Source: Thermoplasmata archaeon (lineage in GTDB: Archaea > Thermoplasmatota > Thermoplasmata > Lutacidiplasmatales > UBA184). From it: a stretch of 64,000 nt of DNA. The position numbers were made by a program, and so were the translations under genes. This document shows, piece after piece, positions 18,283 through 27,051 of this stretch. The stretch is taken from positions 1-64,000 of the forward strand of contig JAJZYH010000003.1 of assembly GCA_021798195.1 (NCBI GenBank). The letters run 5' to 3'. The stretch's first letter is position 1; every line of letters begins with the position of its first letter. The notes under the pieces were generated by a model. That model did not search any database and had not been told where the DNA came from. It worked only from the letters and a program-made list of their open reading frames with translations.

Positions 18283-19360
18283 CCCGGGAACCCAGGAGGT
18301 TCGCGGCCTTAACACCCGTGATGATGAGGAGCACCTTGATGGTGTTCTCCATCTCGGGGGAGGGATCCACCGTGCACCCCCAGATGATCCGGGCGCGCTT
18401 GGAGATCTTGGAGCCCACCAGGGCGGCGGCCTTCTCCGCCTCGCTCACGGTCATGCTGGGTCCGCCCACCACGCGGACCAGCGCCCCCGTGGCGTCCTTG
18501 AGGTCCACGTCCCCCAGGAGGGGGGAGGTGAGCGCCTCGTTCACGGCCTCGGTGACGCGGTCGGTGGCGGACTCGCTCTCGCCCAGCCCGATGAGGGCCA
18601 CCCCGCCGTCCTTCATGATGGTCATGAGGTCGGCGTAGTCGAGGTTCACGAGCCCCGGCTTCGTGACGATCTCCGTGATCCCCTTGATGGCGGTCATGAG
18701 GACCGCATCGGCGAGCTTGAACGCGGCGTCGAGGGGCATCCGCGGGACGAGCTCCAGGAGCTTGTCGTTCTGGATCACGATGGTGGTGTCGCAGACCCGG
18801 CGCAGGCGCTCCAGCCCGTCCTTGGCCTGCTCCATCCGGACGGCCCCCTCGGCGCTGAAGGGGATGGTGGTGACCCCCATGGTGAGGGCCCCCATCTCCT
18901 TGGCGATGCGGGCCACGAGGTGCGCGGAACCGGTCCCGGTGCCGCCCCCCATCCCCGCCGTGACGAACACGATGTTGGCGCCGTTGAGGAATCCCCGGAT
19001 GTCCTCCTCGTTCTCCCGGGCCGCCTCCTCGCCCACCTCGGGGCGCGCTCCCGCGCCCAGCCCCTTGGTGCACCGGCGTCCGATGAGGATCTTCCGGGGC
19101 GAGTGGACGGTGAGGAGGTGCTTCGCATCGGTGTTGATGGCGCACATCTCCGCACCCTGGATCCCCTCCTCGGTGCAGCGGTTGATGGTGTTGGAGCCGC
19201 CTCCGCCGCACCCGACGATCCGGATGTTGACCTTGAGCTGCTCGGCGAGCTTCGCCAGCTCGTCGTCGTCGGGGCTGACCCCACCCGGGGCGGGCCTTCG
19301 CTCTTCCAATGCCTTGTTCTCTTCGTGCTTCACAATCGCTTCCTGGATGATGGATTTCAT
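18233..19360 (-). CDS. ftsZ: Cell division protein FtsZ
   Basis: IRIVGCGGGGSNTINR, GMGGGTGTGSAHLVARIAKEMG, NDKLLELVPRMPLDAAFKLADAVL, tubulin signature. Confidence 0.96.
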   Translation of the reverse strand: MKSIIQEAIVKHEENKALEERRPAPGGVSPDDDELAKLAEQLKVNIRIVGCGGGGSNTINRCTEEGIQGAEMCAINTDAKHLLTVHSPRKILIGRRCTKGLGAGARPEVGEEAARENEEDIRGFLNGANIVFVTAGMGGGTGTGSAHLVARIAKEMGALTMGVTTIPFSAEGAVRMEQAKDGLERLRRVCDTTIVIQNDKLLELVPRMPLDAAFKLADAVLMTAIKGITEIVTKPGLVNLDYADLMTIMKDGGVALIGLGESESATDRVTEAVNEALTSPLLGDVDLKDATGALVRVVGGPSMTVSEAEKAAALVGSKISKRARIIWGCTVDPSPEMENTIKVLLIITGVKAANLLGSRGGYATGESEEGIELVR

Positions 19361-19437
19361 GGAGACCGCCCCGAGTTGTTCACCTGTTTGTCTGCCGAGC
19401 GTCAGACGCTCGGGAGAGTATTGCGGGGGGCCCCTAC

Positions 19438-20562
19438 TTAAATCTTGGCTTCCATCGGGGCGTTTCCTGTCGGAGAGGTGTCGGACGCCCCGGTGCCAAC
19501 CCGCGCGGGCGCATCTCCCCCGTCATCGCCCGTCCTTTCCCGGGCTCTCTTCCAGCGCTGGTAGGCGAGGGTCCCCGGAGGGGGTGGGGGAGGCGGAGGG
19601 CGCGTCCCGATCCACACCGCGAACGAGAACAGGAGCGCACCCCCTCCCGCGTATCCCGCCACGGTGACCGTCGCCCCCAGCGCCACATCCGGGGCGGGGA
19701 TCCGCACGAAGCTCCATCGGACCTCCGTCCCCTGGGAGGCCCCGCCGGAAGAGGGGGTCTCGATCATCCTGAGGCCGTACGCCCCGCCGGGCCCCTTGAC
19801 GCTCACCGTGAGCACGGCGGGTTCCGTGGGCGGGCCCGCCGTGGTCTCCTGGATCGTCACGTTCCCCGGACCCAGGAGCACCGCCTGGACCGTGGAGGCG
19901 TTGGGCGTCGCCGCCACCAGCGCGAAGAGAATGTCCCCCGGGCCCGCCGAAAGGTTCGCCTCCGCGGCCCCTCCCGGGGCGAGCGACAGGCCCTGGGTCA
20001 GGCGCGCCTGGGCCAGCACCTGGACCGGAGGGAGCGCCTCGTACCCGGCGAAGAGGATCAGGGCCACCAGGAGCACCGCCCCCCCGGCCATGATCCCGGT
20101 GCGGCCCCAGCGGTGCCGCCGGATCCGCCGCTGCCCCGGGGTCTCCCCGCCCGGATGCGCCAGGGAAAGGTAGCCCACGAAGGTGAGGAGGGCCGCGAGG
20201 ACGGTGGCCGGGGAGCTGGGCCCCACCGCACCTCCCACGAAGTAGCTGCCGCCCGCGAGGGAAAGGGAGGCGAAGAGGAGGGGGGCGGTGACCCCGTGCT
20301 CCCCCCGGCGCCCCGCGAGGAAGAGGCCCAACGGGAGCAAGAGCGCCACGGCCGCCGCCACAGCGAGGTATCCTGCGAGGTGGATCCCCCACGGGACCGC
20401 GAGGAGGGAATCGGCCGCACCGAGCTCCAGGGCGAGGGAAAGGGTGAGAAGGACCACCACCAGCCACCAGAGGGGGCGAGGGCGTCGCGGGCGCTCCGGC
20501 CCCTTTCCCGCATAGGGTTGGTTCGTCACGGGGGATTCCGGGCCCCGGGAAGCGTCCACCAC
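19438..20562 (-). CDS. Multi-pass membrane protein of unknown function
   Basis: Several hydrophobic segments (LWWLVVVLLTLSLALELG, LAGYLAVAAAVALLLPLGLFLAG, TGIMAGGAVLLVALILFAGY, GGGALLFSFAVWIG) and a Pro-rich stretch PPPPPPPPG. Confidence 0.65.
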   Translation of the reverse strand: MVDASRGPESPVTNQPYAGKGPERPRRPRPLWWLVVVLLTLSLALELGAADSLLAVPWGIHLAGYLAVAAAVALLLPLGLFLAGRRGEHGVTAPLLFASLSLAGGSYFVGGAVGPSSPATVLAALLTFVGYLSLAHPGGETPGQRRIRRHRWGRTGIMAGGAVLLVALILFAGYEALPPVQVLAQARLTQGLSLAPGGAAEANLSAGPGDILFALVAATPNASTVQAVLLGPGNVTIQETTAGPPTEPAVLTVSVKGPGGAYGLRMIETPSSGGASQGTEVRWSFVRIPAPDVALGATVTVAGYAGGGALLFSFAVWIGTRPPPPPPPPGTLAYQRWKRARERTGDDGGDAPARVGTGASDTSPTGNAPMEAKI

Positions 20563-20644
20563 ATAACCCCATCCCGTTCCCGCATGGCCCGGCGGGGTCC
20601 CGGTCCGGGCAAGCTTTTCTCCCGGGGCCGGATGCGAGGGGGTC

Positions 20645-23600
20645 GTGGAGGAGTATTTCGCCCTCCTGGCCCGGGAGGCCGAGTCGGCCTACCAGGTGGC
20701 CCAGAGGGCACGCGCGGTGGGGATCGACCCCGAACCCACGGTGGAGATCCCCCGCGCCGAGGACATGGCCTCCCGGGTGGAGAAGCTCCTGCGCCGCTGG
20801 AACGTGGAGGGGATCGCGCCCCGGATCCGGGAGCTGGCGCGGACCCTGCCCCGGGAGGAGGTGGCGCTCCGGCTCGCCGAGGAGATCGCCTCGGAGACGT
20901 CCCGGGGGAACCTCGAGACACGTCTCGACACCGCCCTGCGGGTGGGCCTTGCCATCCTCACCGAGGGGATCCTGGTGGCGCCCCTGGAGGGGCTCGCCGA
21001 GATCCACGTGCGGGACGACCCCCAGGGTCCCTACGTGGACCTCTTCTACGCCGGTCCCATCCGGGCGGCCGGGGGGACCGCGCAGGCCCTCTCGGTGCTC
21101 CTCGCGGACCGGGTCCGCCGGTCCCTGGGCCTCGCCGCGTTCCGGGCGACCCCCGAGGAGATCGGGCGGTACAAGGAGGAGATCCCCCTCTACAAGCATC
21201 TCCAGCACCTCCAGTACACGCCGTCCCCCGAGGAGATCGAGACGGTGGTCGCGAACCTCCCGGTGTGCGTGAACGGGGAGGCCACCGAGCGAAAGGAGGA
21301 GGTGAGCGCCTTCCGGGACCTGCCCCGGGTGGGGACCAACGGGATCCGGGGCGGGGCATGCCTCGTCCTCGCCGAGGGGATCTGCCTGAAGGCCCCCAAG
21401 CTCCGGAAGATCGTGGAGCGCCTGGGGATCCCGGGGTGGGAGTTCCTCGCCCACGTGGGGCAGAAGGGGACGCCGGAGAAGGAGGTGGAGGGGAACCTCC
21501 CCAAGTACCTCGCCGAGACGTTGGGAGGAAGGCCCATCCTCTCCTACCCCCGCCGTCCGGGCGGTTTCCGCCTGGTCTACGGCCGTAGCCGCACCACCGG
21601 CCTCGCGGCGGCGGGGGTGAACCCGGCCACCATGGTGGTCCTGCGCCACTTCGTGGCGGTGGGGACGCAGGTGAAGACGGAGTTCCCGGGGAAGGCGGCC
21701 GCGATGAGCCTCTGCGACACGGTGGAGGGTCCCCTCGTTCTCCTGGAGGACGGGTCCCTGGTGGAGGTGAACGATGTGGCGGAGGCGGAACGCCTCCTTC
21801 CGCGGATCCGGCAGATCGTGGACCTGGGGGAGATCCTGTTCTCCTACGGGGAGTTCCTGGAGAACAATCGACCCCTCATGCCGGGCGGCTACAGCCTCGC
21901 CTGGCATCTCGAGACGCTCCGCGCCCGGGGGCTCCCCATCGACCGGCGCGCCCTCGCCCCCACCTTCGACGAGGCCGTCTCCGACGCCCGGGACCACGGG
22001 GTCCCGCTCCATCCCCGCTACAACCTCTTCTGGCATGACCTCGCCCTGGAGGGCCTTGTCCCCCTCTCCCGGACCGTGGAGCGCACGGGCCGCTGGGAGA
22101 ACTCCACGCTCCTCCTTCCCGCCTCCCCCGAGCTCAAGGCGGACCTCATCACCCTGGGGGTTCCCCACCAGGAGGAGGGAGGCACGTTCCGCTTGAGCCC
22201 CCGCCTCGCGCCGTCATTCCTCCGGGGCCTGGGCCTCGAGGTCTCGGAGGGAGCGGTCCGGCGGCGCACCGAACTCCCGGAGATCCTCCCCGGGGCGTTC
22301 TCCTCCACCCTGGAGGTGGTGGAGCACCTCGCGGGGATCCGCATCCGTCCCCGGGGGCCCACCCGGGTGGGCCTTCGGGTGGGCCGCCCGGAGAAGGCCC
22401 GGCAGCGGACCATGGACCCCAACGTCCACGCGCTCTTCCCCGTGGGGGAGGCGGGGGGCCCCCAGAGGTCCCTCGTGAAGCTCCTGGGGTCCCGGGGCCG
22501 CTCGGGGGTCCCCCTCACCCTGGGGATCCGGAAATGCCCCAGCTGCGGCACCCACACCCCGTGGGGGCGCTGCCCGTGCGGGGCGCACACCGCCCCCACG
22601 GGGAAGACGGTGACCCAGGAGGTCCAGGTGGGCTCCCTCTTCGAGGCGTCGGTGAAGAGGCTGGGACTGCCCCACGTCCCCGGTGTGAAGGGGGTGAAAT
22701 CCCTCATGTCCGAGTCCCGCACCCCCGAACCCCTGGAGAAGGGGATCCTCCGCGCCTTCCACGGCGTGAGCGTCTACCAGGACGGCACCGCGCGGTTCGA
22801 TCTCTCCGACCTCCCCCTCACCCACGTGCGCCCGCGGGAGATCGGCCTCTCCGTGGCCACGGCACGCTCCCTGGGGTACCAGCTCGACTGGATGGGAGAC
22901 CCGCTGGAGAGCCCCGACCAGCTGGTGGAGCTCAGGCCCCACGACATCGTGGTCTCGCAGAGCTGCGGGGAATACCTGGTCCGCATCGCCCGCTTCGTGG
23001 ACGACGAGCTGCGTCTCCTCTACGACCTTCCGCCCTTCTACCGCGCCCGCACCCCACAGGAGCTCGTGGGGCAGCTGGTCATCGCGCTGGCCCCCCACAC
23101 CTCGGGAGGGGTCTTGGGCCGCATCCTCGGGTACACCTCGGTGGAAGGGTGCTTCGCCCATCCGGTCTTCCATGCCGCCAAGCGCCGGAACTGCGACGGG
23201 GACGAGGACTCCGTGACCCTCCTCCTCGACGGGCTCCTCAACTTCTCCTTCGCCTACCTTCCCACCACCCGGGGCGCCCTCATGGACAAGCCCCTCGTCC
23301 TCACCACCCGCCTCGACGCGCGGGAGGTGGACAAGGAGGCGCACAACGTGGACCTCTCCCTCCGCTATCCCCTCGCGCTCTACGAGGCGGCCGAGAGGGG
23401 AGCCTCCCCCAAGGAGGTGGAGGGGATCATGGACCTCCTGGGGAAGCGCCTGGGGACCCCCGGCCACGAATGGACGGGGTACGGCTTCACCCACGACACC
23501 ACGGACATCGCCGGAGGGCCCGTCCGTTCCGCCTACCGGGAGGCCCGGGGCATGGAGGCGACGGTGGGGGACTCCCTGGCCCTGGAATCACAGATCCGGG

Positions 23601-24025
23601 CCGTGGACCTCCCCCACGCCGTCGCCCTGGTCCTGAACCACCACTTCCTCCCGGACCTCATGGGGAACCTCAAGAGCTACGCCACCCAGCGGTTCCGGTG
23701 CAAGGCGTGCAACGCCTCCTACCGTCGACCTCCCCTGGACCCGCACTGCACCGCGGAGGTCCGGGGCCAGCGGTGCGGCGGGGACCTCCTGCCCACGGTC
23801 TACCCGGGAGCCGTGACCAAGTACCTGGGCCTTTCCCAGCGCCTGGCCAAGACCCATGACGTGTCGCATTACCTGCGCCAGCGCCTGGACCTCCTCGAGG
23901 GATCCCTCGCCACGCTCTTCCCGGTGGAGAAGGCCTCCACCGCGTCGCTGGAACGCTACGCGGACCCGGGGTCCCCGACGCCGGGGGAGGAGGAGCCACC
24001 TCCGGAAGCACCGGAAGACCAGTGA
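20645..24025 (+). CDS. polC: Archaeal DNA polymerase II (PolD) large subunit DP2, no intein
   Basis: DLFYAGPIRAAGGTAQALSVLLAD, HPVFHAAKRRNCDGDEDSVTLLLDGLLNFSFAYLP, Zn motifs CPSCGTHTPWGRCPCG and CKACNASYRRPPLD..C..RCGG; 1126 aa. Confidence 0.96.
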   Translation: MEEYFALLAREAESAYQVAQRARAVGIDPEPTVEIPRAEDMASRVEKLLRRWNVEGIAPRIRELARTLPREEVALRLAEEIASETSRGNLETRLDTALRVGLAILTEGILVAPLEGLAEIHVRDDPQGPYVDLFYAGPIRAAGGTAQALSVLLADRVRRSLGLAAFRATPEEIGRYKEEIPLYKHLQHLQYTPSPEEIETVVANLPVCVNGEATERKEEVSAFRDLPRVGTNGIRGGACLVLAEGICLKAPKLRKIVERLGIPGWEFLAHVGQKGTPEKEVEGNLPKYLAETLGGRPILSYPRRPGGFRLVYGRSRTTGLAAAGVNPATMVVLRHFVAVGTQVKTEFPGKAAAMSLCDTVEGPLVLLEDGSLVEVNDVAEAERLLPRIRQIVDLGEILFSYGEFLENNRPLMPGGYSLAWHLETLRARGLPIDRRALAPTFDEAVSDARDHGVPLHPRYNLFWHDLALEGLVPLSRTVERTGRWENSTLLLPASPELKADLITLGVPHQEEGGTFRLSPRLAPSFLRGLGLEVSEGAVRRRTELPEILPGAFSSTLEVVEHLAGIRIRPRGPTRVGLRVGRPEKARQRTMDPNVHALFPVGEAGGPQRSLVKLLGSRGRSGVPLTLGIRKCPSCGTHTPWGRCPCGAHTAPTGKTVTQEVQVGSLFEASVKRLGLPHVPGVKGVKSLMSESRTPEPLEKGILRAFHGVSVYQDGTARFDLSDLPLTHVRPREIGLSVATARSLGYQLDWMGDPLESPDQLVELRPHDIVVSQSCGEYLVRIARFVDDELRLLYDLPPFYRARTPQELVGQLVIALAPHTSGGVLGRILGYTSVEGCFAHPVFHAAKRRNCDGDEDSVTLLLDGLLNFSFAYLPTTRGALMDKPLVLTTRLDAREVDKEAHNVDLSLRYPLALYEAAERGASPKEVEGIMDLLGKRLGTPGHEWTGYGFTHDTTDIAGGPVRSAYREARGMEATVGDSLALESQIRAVDLPHAVALVLNHHFLPDLMGNLKSYATQRFRCKACNASYRRPPLDPHCTAEVRGQRCGGDLLPTVYPGAVTKYLGLSQRLAKTHDVSHYLRQRLDLLEGSLATLFPVEKASTASLERYADPGSPTPGEEEPPPEAPEDQ

Positions 24026-24057
24026 GCGGAACGCTGCGGCCTGGGACCTCCCCATCG

Positions 24058-24064
24058 CTTTAAT
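24058..24064 (+). promoter_or_regulatory. TATA box for tRNA-Arg
   Basis: CTTTAAT centred about 26 nt upstream of the tRNA 5' end in an otherwise GC-rich region. Confidence 0.6.
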
Positions 24065-24086
24065 CCCGCCCCGCGCTCCCCCGGCC

Positions 24087-24196
24087 GGGCTCGTGGGGTA
24101 GTTTGGACTATCCTGATGGCCTTCGGAGCCATCGACCCGGGTTCGAAGCTCAGCGCCCCCCGAGGGGACGTTGCGGCGAAACTCCCGGCGAGCCCG
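24087..24196 (+). tRNA. tRNA-Arg(TCG) interrupted by a 35-nt intron in the T-loop
   Basis: GGGCTCG acceptor (24087-24093); D-arm GGGT...ATCC; anticodon stem-loop ATGGC-CTTCGGA-GCCAT (anticodon TCG); T-stem CCGGG + TTCGAA; after the intron T+CCCGG, then CGAGCCC pairing fully with GGGCTCG; discriminator G. Confidence 0.88.
24148..24182 (+). other. Archaeal tRNA intron with bulge-helix-bulge at position 59/60
   Basis: TTCG-[AA|G] pairs with CGAA-[AC|T]: 4-bp helix flanked by two 3-nt bulges. Removal regenerates TTCGAAT T-loop, CCGGG/CCCGG T-stem and a fully paired acceptor stem. Confidence 0.88.
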
Positions 24197-24288
24197 TCCC
24201 TGTCCTCCGGGGAGATGGAGGACGAGGGGACGCCGGGGGGGATCCGGACGTCGGGCCTTCCCACGCCGTCCCGTTCCTTTCGGGTCCC

Positions 24289-25830
24289 TCAGCCCCCGGC
24301 CTCTTTCCGGAGGGTACAGATGGACTCCCGGAGCCGGAACGTCCGCCGCTGACCGGAGCGGCGGGAGCGCGCCGGCTCGAACCGCACCACCCGGAACCCC
24401 CGGAGACGGGCGAGTCGGGCCAACAGGAGGTCGCTGGGAATGTAGACCCCGGCCATGAGGGAGTCTCCGTTCACCACCACGAAATGGCCCCCGGGCCGGA
24501 GCGCCTCATGGACCCGCCCCAGCACCGCGTACATGTCGTCGAAGTACCGGCGGACCAGCTCCGCCATGTCCCTCCTCCGGTAGCCTTCCTTCCCCCGGAG
24601 GCTCTCCCGGAGCGCCGCGACCACGTCCCGGATCCATGGTTCCTCCGCCACGTCGGGGGCGGGACGGTGCTCCGCCACCGCCCGGCGGGAGACGTTGTCA
24701 CAGGTCACCATGGATTCCTTGAGGCGGGAGAGCTCCTCGTAGGAACGGGTCATGTCGAGCCAGGTGAGCTCCAGCTTGTAGTTCATCACGTAATCCATCC
24801 CGTTCACGTACGGGGGGCTCGTGATGGCGAGGTCCATGCTCCCCGCGGGGACCTTGACCTCCCGGGCATCCTCCGCCCAGAGGACGGGAGGCGGTCCCCA
24901 CCGCTCCCGGAAGGAGGCGAGCCATCGGAGGTCCTCCTGGATCCGACCCACGGCCCCCAGGAACTCCTGGAACGGCCGTCCCCCCGGCACCGGAGGCTTC
25001 CGGGCGTACCCCAGGCACGGGGCCCGCTTGAGCTGGCTCGAGGGGACGAGGATCGACGCGAAGGCCACGGTGAGCAGGTCCCGGAGGGGCCCCTCCGGGA
25101 CCTCCCAGAGCTGCGCCTTCAGCCGCCGGAGGGAGTCCAGCGCCTCCCGGGAGAACTGGTCATGGAGACGGGAGAGGAACGGGGCAGGGGCGAGGGGTCC
25201 CTCCCGGGCAAGCCGCACCACGTCGCGCGCCCAGCGCCCCAGGTCCTCCGGGGATGCCTCCCAGTGGCTCTTCGCCCGGACGGCGAGGGCGGCGATGGGC
25301 ATCCGCTCCACGCCAAATGCGGCACACCCGCGCAACCGGGCCTGGACAAGGACCGTGCCGCTCCCGCAGAACGGGTCCAGGACCCGCGTCCCGGGTCCGG
25401 CCCCGAACCGCTCCAGGACCCGGTCCACGAACCCGGCGGAGAACCCCTGCACGTAGGGCCACCATCGGTGGACGGGGCGTTCCTCGTTCCCCCGGAACTG
25501 GATGTCCCCCACATACGGTTCCGGGAGAAGGGAGCATTCCCGGGAGAAGCGAGAAACGTAGTCGTCCGGCCCGGGGATGCCGGTGCGGGCGGAGGGGTCC
25601 TCGGCGTACTTCCCCAGGACCCAGAGGCCCCGACCCATCCGGCGGAGCGGGGCCCGGAGGGAGAGCTGGGAGAGACCCTCCGGCACCGTCGCCGGCGGGA
25701 GGCCCGTCTTCGCGGCGAGCTGCCTCTCCGTGAGCCCCATCCATCCCGCCGCTTCCAGGGCGGCCTTGAGCCTCTCCACGGGGGCGGGATCCCCCCCCGC
25801 CGCCGCTTCCCCGGCGCCGAACCCGGTCAC
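24289..25830 (-). CDS. SPPY-type DNA (N4-cytosine/N6-adenine) methyltransferase with N-terminal wHTH-like segment
   Basis: TRVLDPFCGSGTVLVQARLRGC (motif I) precedes MDLAITSPPYVNGMDYVMNYKLELTWLD (motif IV); N-terminal GLTERQLAAKTGLPPATVPEGLSQL. Confidence 0.8.
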   Translation of the reverse strand: MTGFGAGEAAAGGDPAPVERLKAALEAAGWMGLTERQLAAKTGLPPATVPEGLSQLSLRAPLRRMGRGLWVLGKYAEDPSARTGIPGPDDYVSRFSRECSLLPEPYVGDIQFRGNEERPVHRWWPYVQGFSAGFVDRVLERFGAGPGTRVLDPFCGSGTVLVQARLRGCAAFGVERMPIAALAVRAKSHWEASPEDLGRWARDVVRLAREGPLAPAPFLSRLHDQFSREALDSLRRLKAQLWEVPEGPLRDLLTVAFASILVPSSQLKRAPCLGYARKPPVPGGRPFQEFLGAVGRIQEDLRWLASFRERWGPPPVLWAEDAREVKVPAGSMDLAITSPPYVNGMDYVMNYKLELTWLDMTRSYEELSRLKESMVTCDNVSRRAVAEHRPAPDVAEEPWIRDVVAALRESLRGKEGYRRRDMAELVRRYFDDMYAVLGRVHEALRPGGHFVVVNGDSLMAGVYIPSDLLLARLARLRGFRVVRFEPARSRRSGQRRTFRLRESICTLRKEAGG

Positions 25831-25857
25831 GTCCGTCCCCCGGGGGACCTCCCTCCG

Positions 25858-26154
25858 CTATCCGAAGTACACCTGGGCCGCCTCGGGGATGCGCTTCTCC
25901 TCCTCCGGCTTCGCGTGGTTCAGGATCTCCAGGGAGAGGACCACGGAGCAGGGGATGAGCCGGATCCGTCCGGCGCCGTCCTTCTCCTTCCCTTCGGTCA
26001 TCTCCACCGAGAGCGCCTGGTCCCCACCCAGGTTCACGTACCCCCGGAAGATCCCGGTGGTCACAAGGGGTTCCTCGGATCGGTCGGCGGATCGGATGGT
26101 CAGGGTGGAACCGGCGGTCAGGGTCACCAGGGGCCGCTTTTTGTCGTCGGGCAT
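25858..26154 (-). CDS. Small conserved-looking hypothetical protein (98 aa)
   Basis: MPDDKKRPLVTLTAGSTLTIRSADRSEEPLVTTGIFRGYVNLGGDQALSVEM...; beta-rich pattern, balanced composition. Confidence 0.55.
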   Translation of the reverse strand: MPDDKKRPLVTLTAGSTLTIRSADRSEEPLVTTGIFRGYVNLGGDQALSVEMTEGKEKDGAGRIRLIPCSVVLSLEILNHAKPEEEKRIPEAAQVYFG

Positions 26155-26239
26155 CGAAGGAGCATCCAGCGGTCCCGGGTCTTGAGAGTTCCGGGCCGTT
26201 CCCAGGTGGGAGGCCCGCGGCGTCCGGACCCCCCCACCC

Positions 26240-26731
26240 TCACGAGGACGGCTTCCCTTTCGAAGGGGAGGAGGGGACCGCGGGTTTCCTCTCGGCCTCG
26301 AGAAGCCTCCCCAGGTGGTCCACCGTCTCCCGGTAGTGCTTGAGAGCGTTCTGGGCGTTGGCCTCCACGAAGTCCCAGGCCCGTCCCAGGTTCCCGTAGC
26401 GCAGACGGAATCCCTTGCGGCCCTTGCCGCCTTCCTGCGCCTCCGCCACCTCCTCGAGGAGGTCCAGGGCCTTGAGGCGGTTCAGGTGGCGGTAGACCGT
26501 GGGCTTGCTGGTCTTGAGGACCGCCGTGAGCTCCTCGGGGTACCATAGCCGGTCGGGGTGCCGGAGCAGGCAGTCCCGCATCAGGCGGTACGCCACCGAG
26601 CCGTCGGTGGCCTCCGGGTCGGCCCCTTCGGAGAGGTACCCGATCTGGGAGAGGAACTCCCGGAGCACCTCGTCCACGTCGGTGAGGGGCGTGAGGGGGA
26701 TGCTGTAGCGAACGGTGAGCTCGAAGGGCAT
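26240..26731 (-). CDS. Winged-HTH transcriptional regulator
   Basis: [31 protein letters not shown]..., YPEELTAVLKTSKPTVYRHLNRLKALDLLEEV. ATG at 26731. Confidence 0.7.
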   Translation of the reverse strand: MPFELTVRYSIPLTPLTDVDEVLREFLSQIGYLSEGADPEATDGSVAYRLMRDCLLRHPDRLWYPEELTAVLKTSKPTVYRHLNRLKALDLLEEVAEAQEGGKGRKGFRLRYGNLGRAWDFVEANAQNALKHYRETVDHLGRLLEAERKPAVPSSPSKGKPSS

Positions 26732-27051
26732 GGACGCCGCCGCGAGCCGTCGGGGGGTCTTGAACCCTTTGCGACCTCGGAGAGGGAACGTTCGCCCTGC
26801 GGGACGGAGACCGTTCCTCCGGGCCATGGATCGCTCCGTCGGGTGCCCACCGATAGGTCCACTTCCACATCCGGTCCCCCCGGCCCATCTCCCCCCCCGT
26901 GTCCGTTCCACAGCCAGACCTCTCACCGTTTGGGGAGACACAAGGGATCCCGCCCGAAGGTGCGCGAAGGAGATCTCGGAACGGAGGTTCCCGGGACGAT
27001 CCGCCACTTCCGATTCATTTATCGCATAACGTTTCCCTAACCTTCCCGCGC

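Noticed and set aside
19523-22168. 881-aa minus-strand ORF
   Set aside because: Antisense to DP2 and out of frame with the membrane protein gene; low-complexity Gly/Arg/Pro composition typical of GC-rich shadow ORFs.
24087-24160. Reading the tRNA-Arg as a pseudogene with a mispaired T-arm and acceptor
   Set aside because: The missing complementary 3' half is present 35 nt downstream and the junctions form a perfect BHB, so an intron explains it better.
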